Part shown: positions 5,522 through 5,522 of the stretch, piece by piece | Numbering within the stretch: position 1 is the first letter of the stretch | Layout: each line of letters starts with the position of its first letter | Source: Methanomicrobiaceae archaeon | Lineage (GTDB): Archaea; Halobacteriota; Methanomicrobia; Methanomicrobiales; Methanomicrobiaceae | Length of the DNA: 5,522 nt | Direction: 5' to 3' | Assembly: GCA_030628325.1 (NCBI GenBank) | Contig: DAOVRB010000093.1 | Span: forward strand, 1 to 5,522 | The notes under the pieces: generated by a model | The model's database searches: none | The model's input: only the letters and a program-made list of their open reading frames with translations | What the model was told of the DNA's origin: nothing | Program-made: the position numbers and the translations under genes

Positions 5522-5522
5522 T

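Overview
The window looks like part of a methanogenic archaeon's genome, most likely Methanomicrobiales (Methanoplanus/Methanolacinia/Methanospirillum-like). The basis is a Bacillus/Thermotoga-type cheA-cheC-cheD cluster, an AT-rich composition, TATA-box-like promoter elements of archaeal form (TTTAAATA) and many short Asp/Asn/Ile-rich helical or beta-propeller proteins. The genus is a guess; no rRNA or other marker gene is present.

Region 1 (1-3303, + strand) is the 3' part of a chemotaxis operon. It holds the C-terminal half of the histidine kinase CheA (ATPase and CheW-like domains, cut by the window edge), the CheY-P phosphatase CheC with both catalytic sites intact, and the receptor deamidase CheD. 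A fourth gene starts inside the end of cheD (16-nt overlap) and encodes an exported, apparently seven-bladed beta-propeller of the two-component-regulator-propeller type with an acidic/Ser-rich tail. CheA phosphorylates CheY, CheC removes the phosphate, and CheD modifies receptors and docks on CheC. The propeller is the unexpected member and may act outside the membrane.

Region 2 (3304-3431) is a short convergent intergenic stretch with an 11-bp dyad and then a compact hairpin followed by TTTTT, probably the + strand terminator.

Region 3 (3432-4941, - strand) holds two overlapping genes read towards the che operon. One is a short ORF whose shape resembles the N-terminal domain of a transposase. 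The other is a 398-aa, all-helical, TPR-like protein of unknown function. The two overlap by 8 nt (ATGGCTAA).

Region 4 (4942-5410) is non-coding and dense in inverted repeats. It has a 117-bp MITE-like element with perfect 16-bp terminal inverted repeats and TA-rich flanks, an 88-bp unit closed by a 10-bp inverted repeat, a 9-bp hairpin with a T9 tract, and a 10-bp hairpin that may terminate a gene entering from the right edge. A perfect 11-bp inverted repeat (GAGCCTGTCCA) brackets 4677-5401 and could mark the ends of a decayed insertion sequence. The last 111 bases look like the 3' end of another - strand gene.
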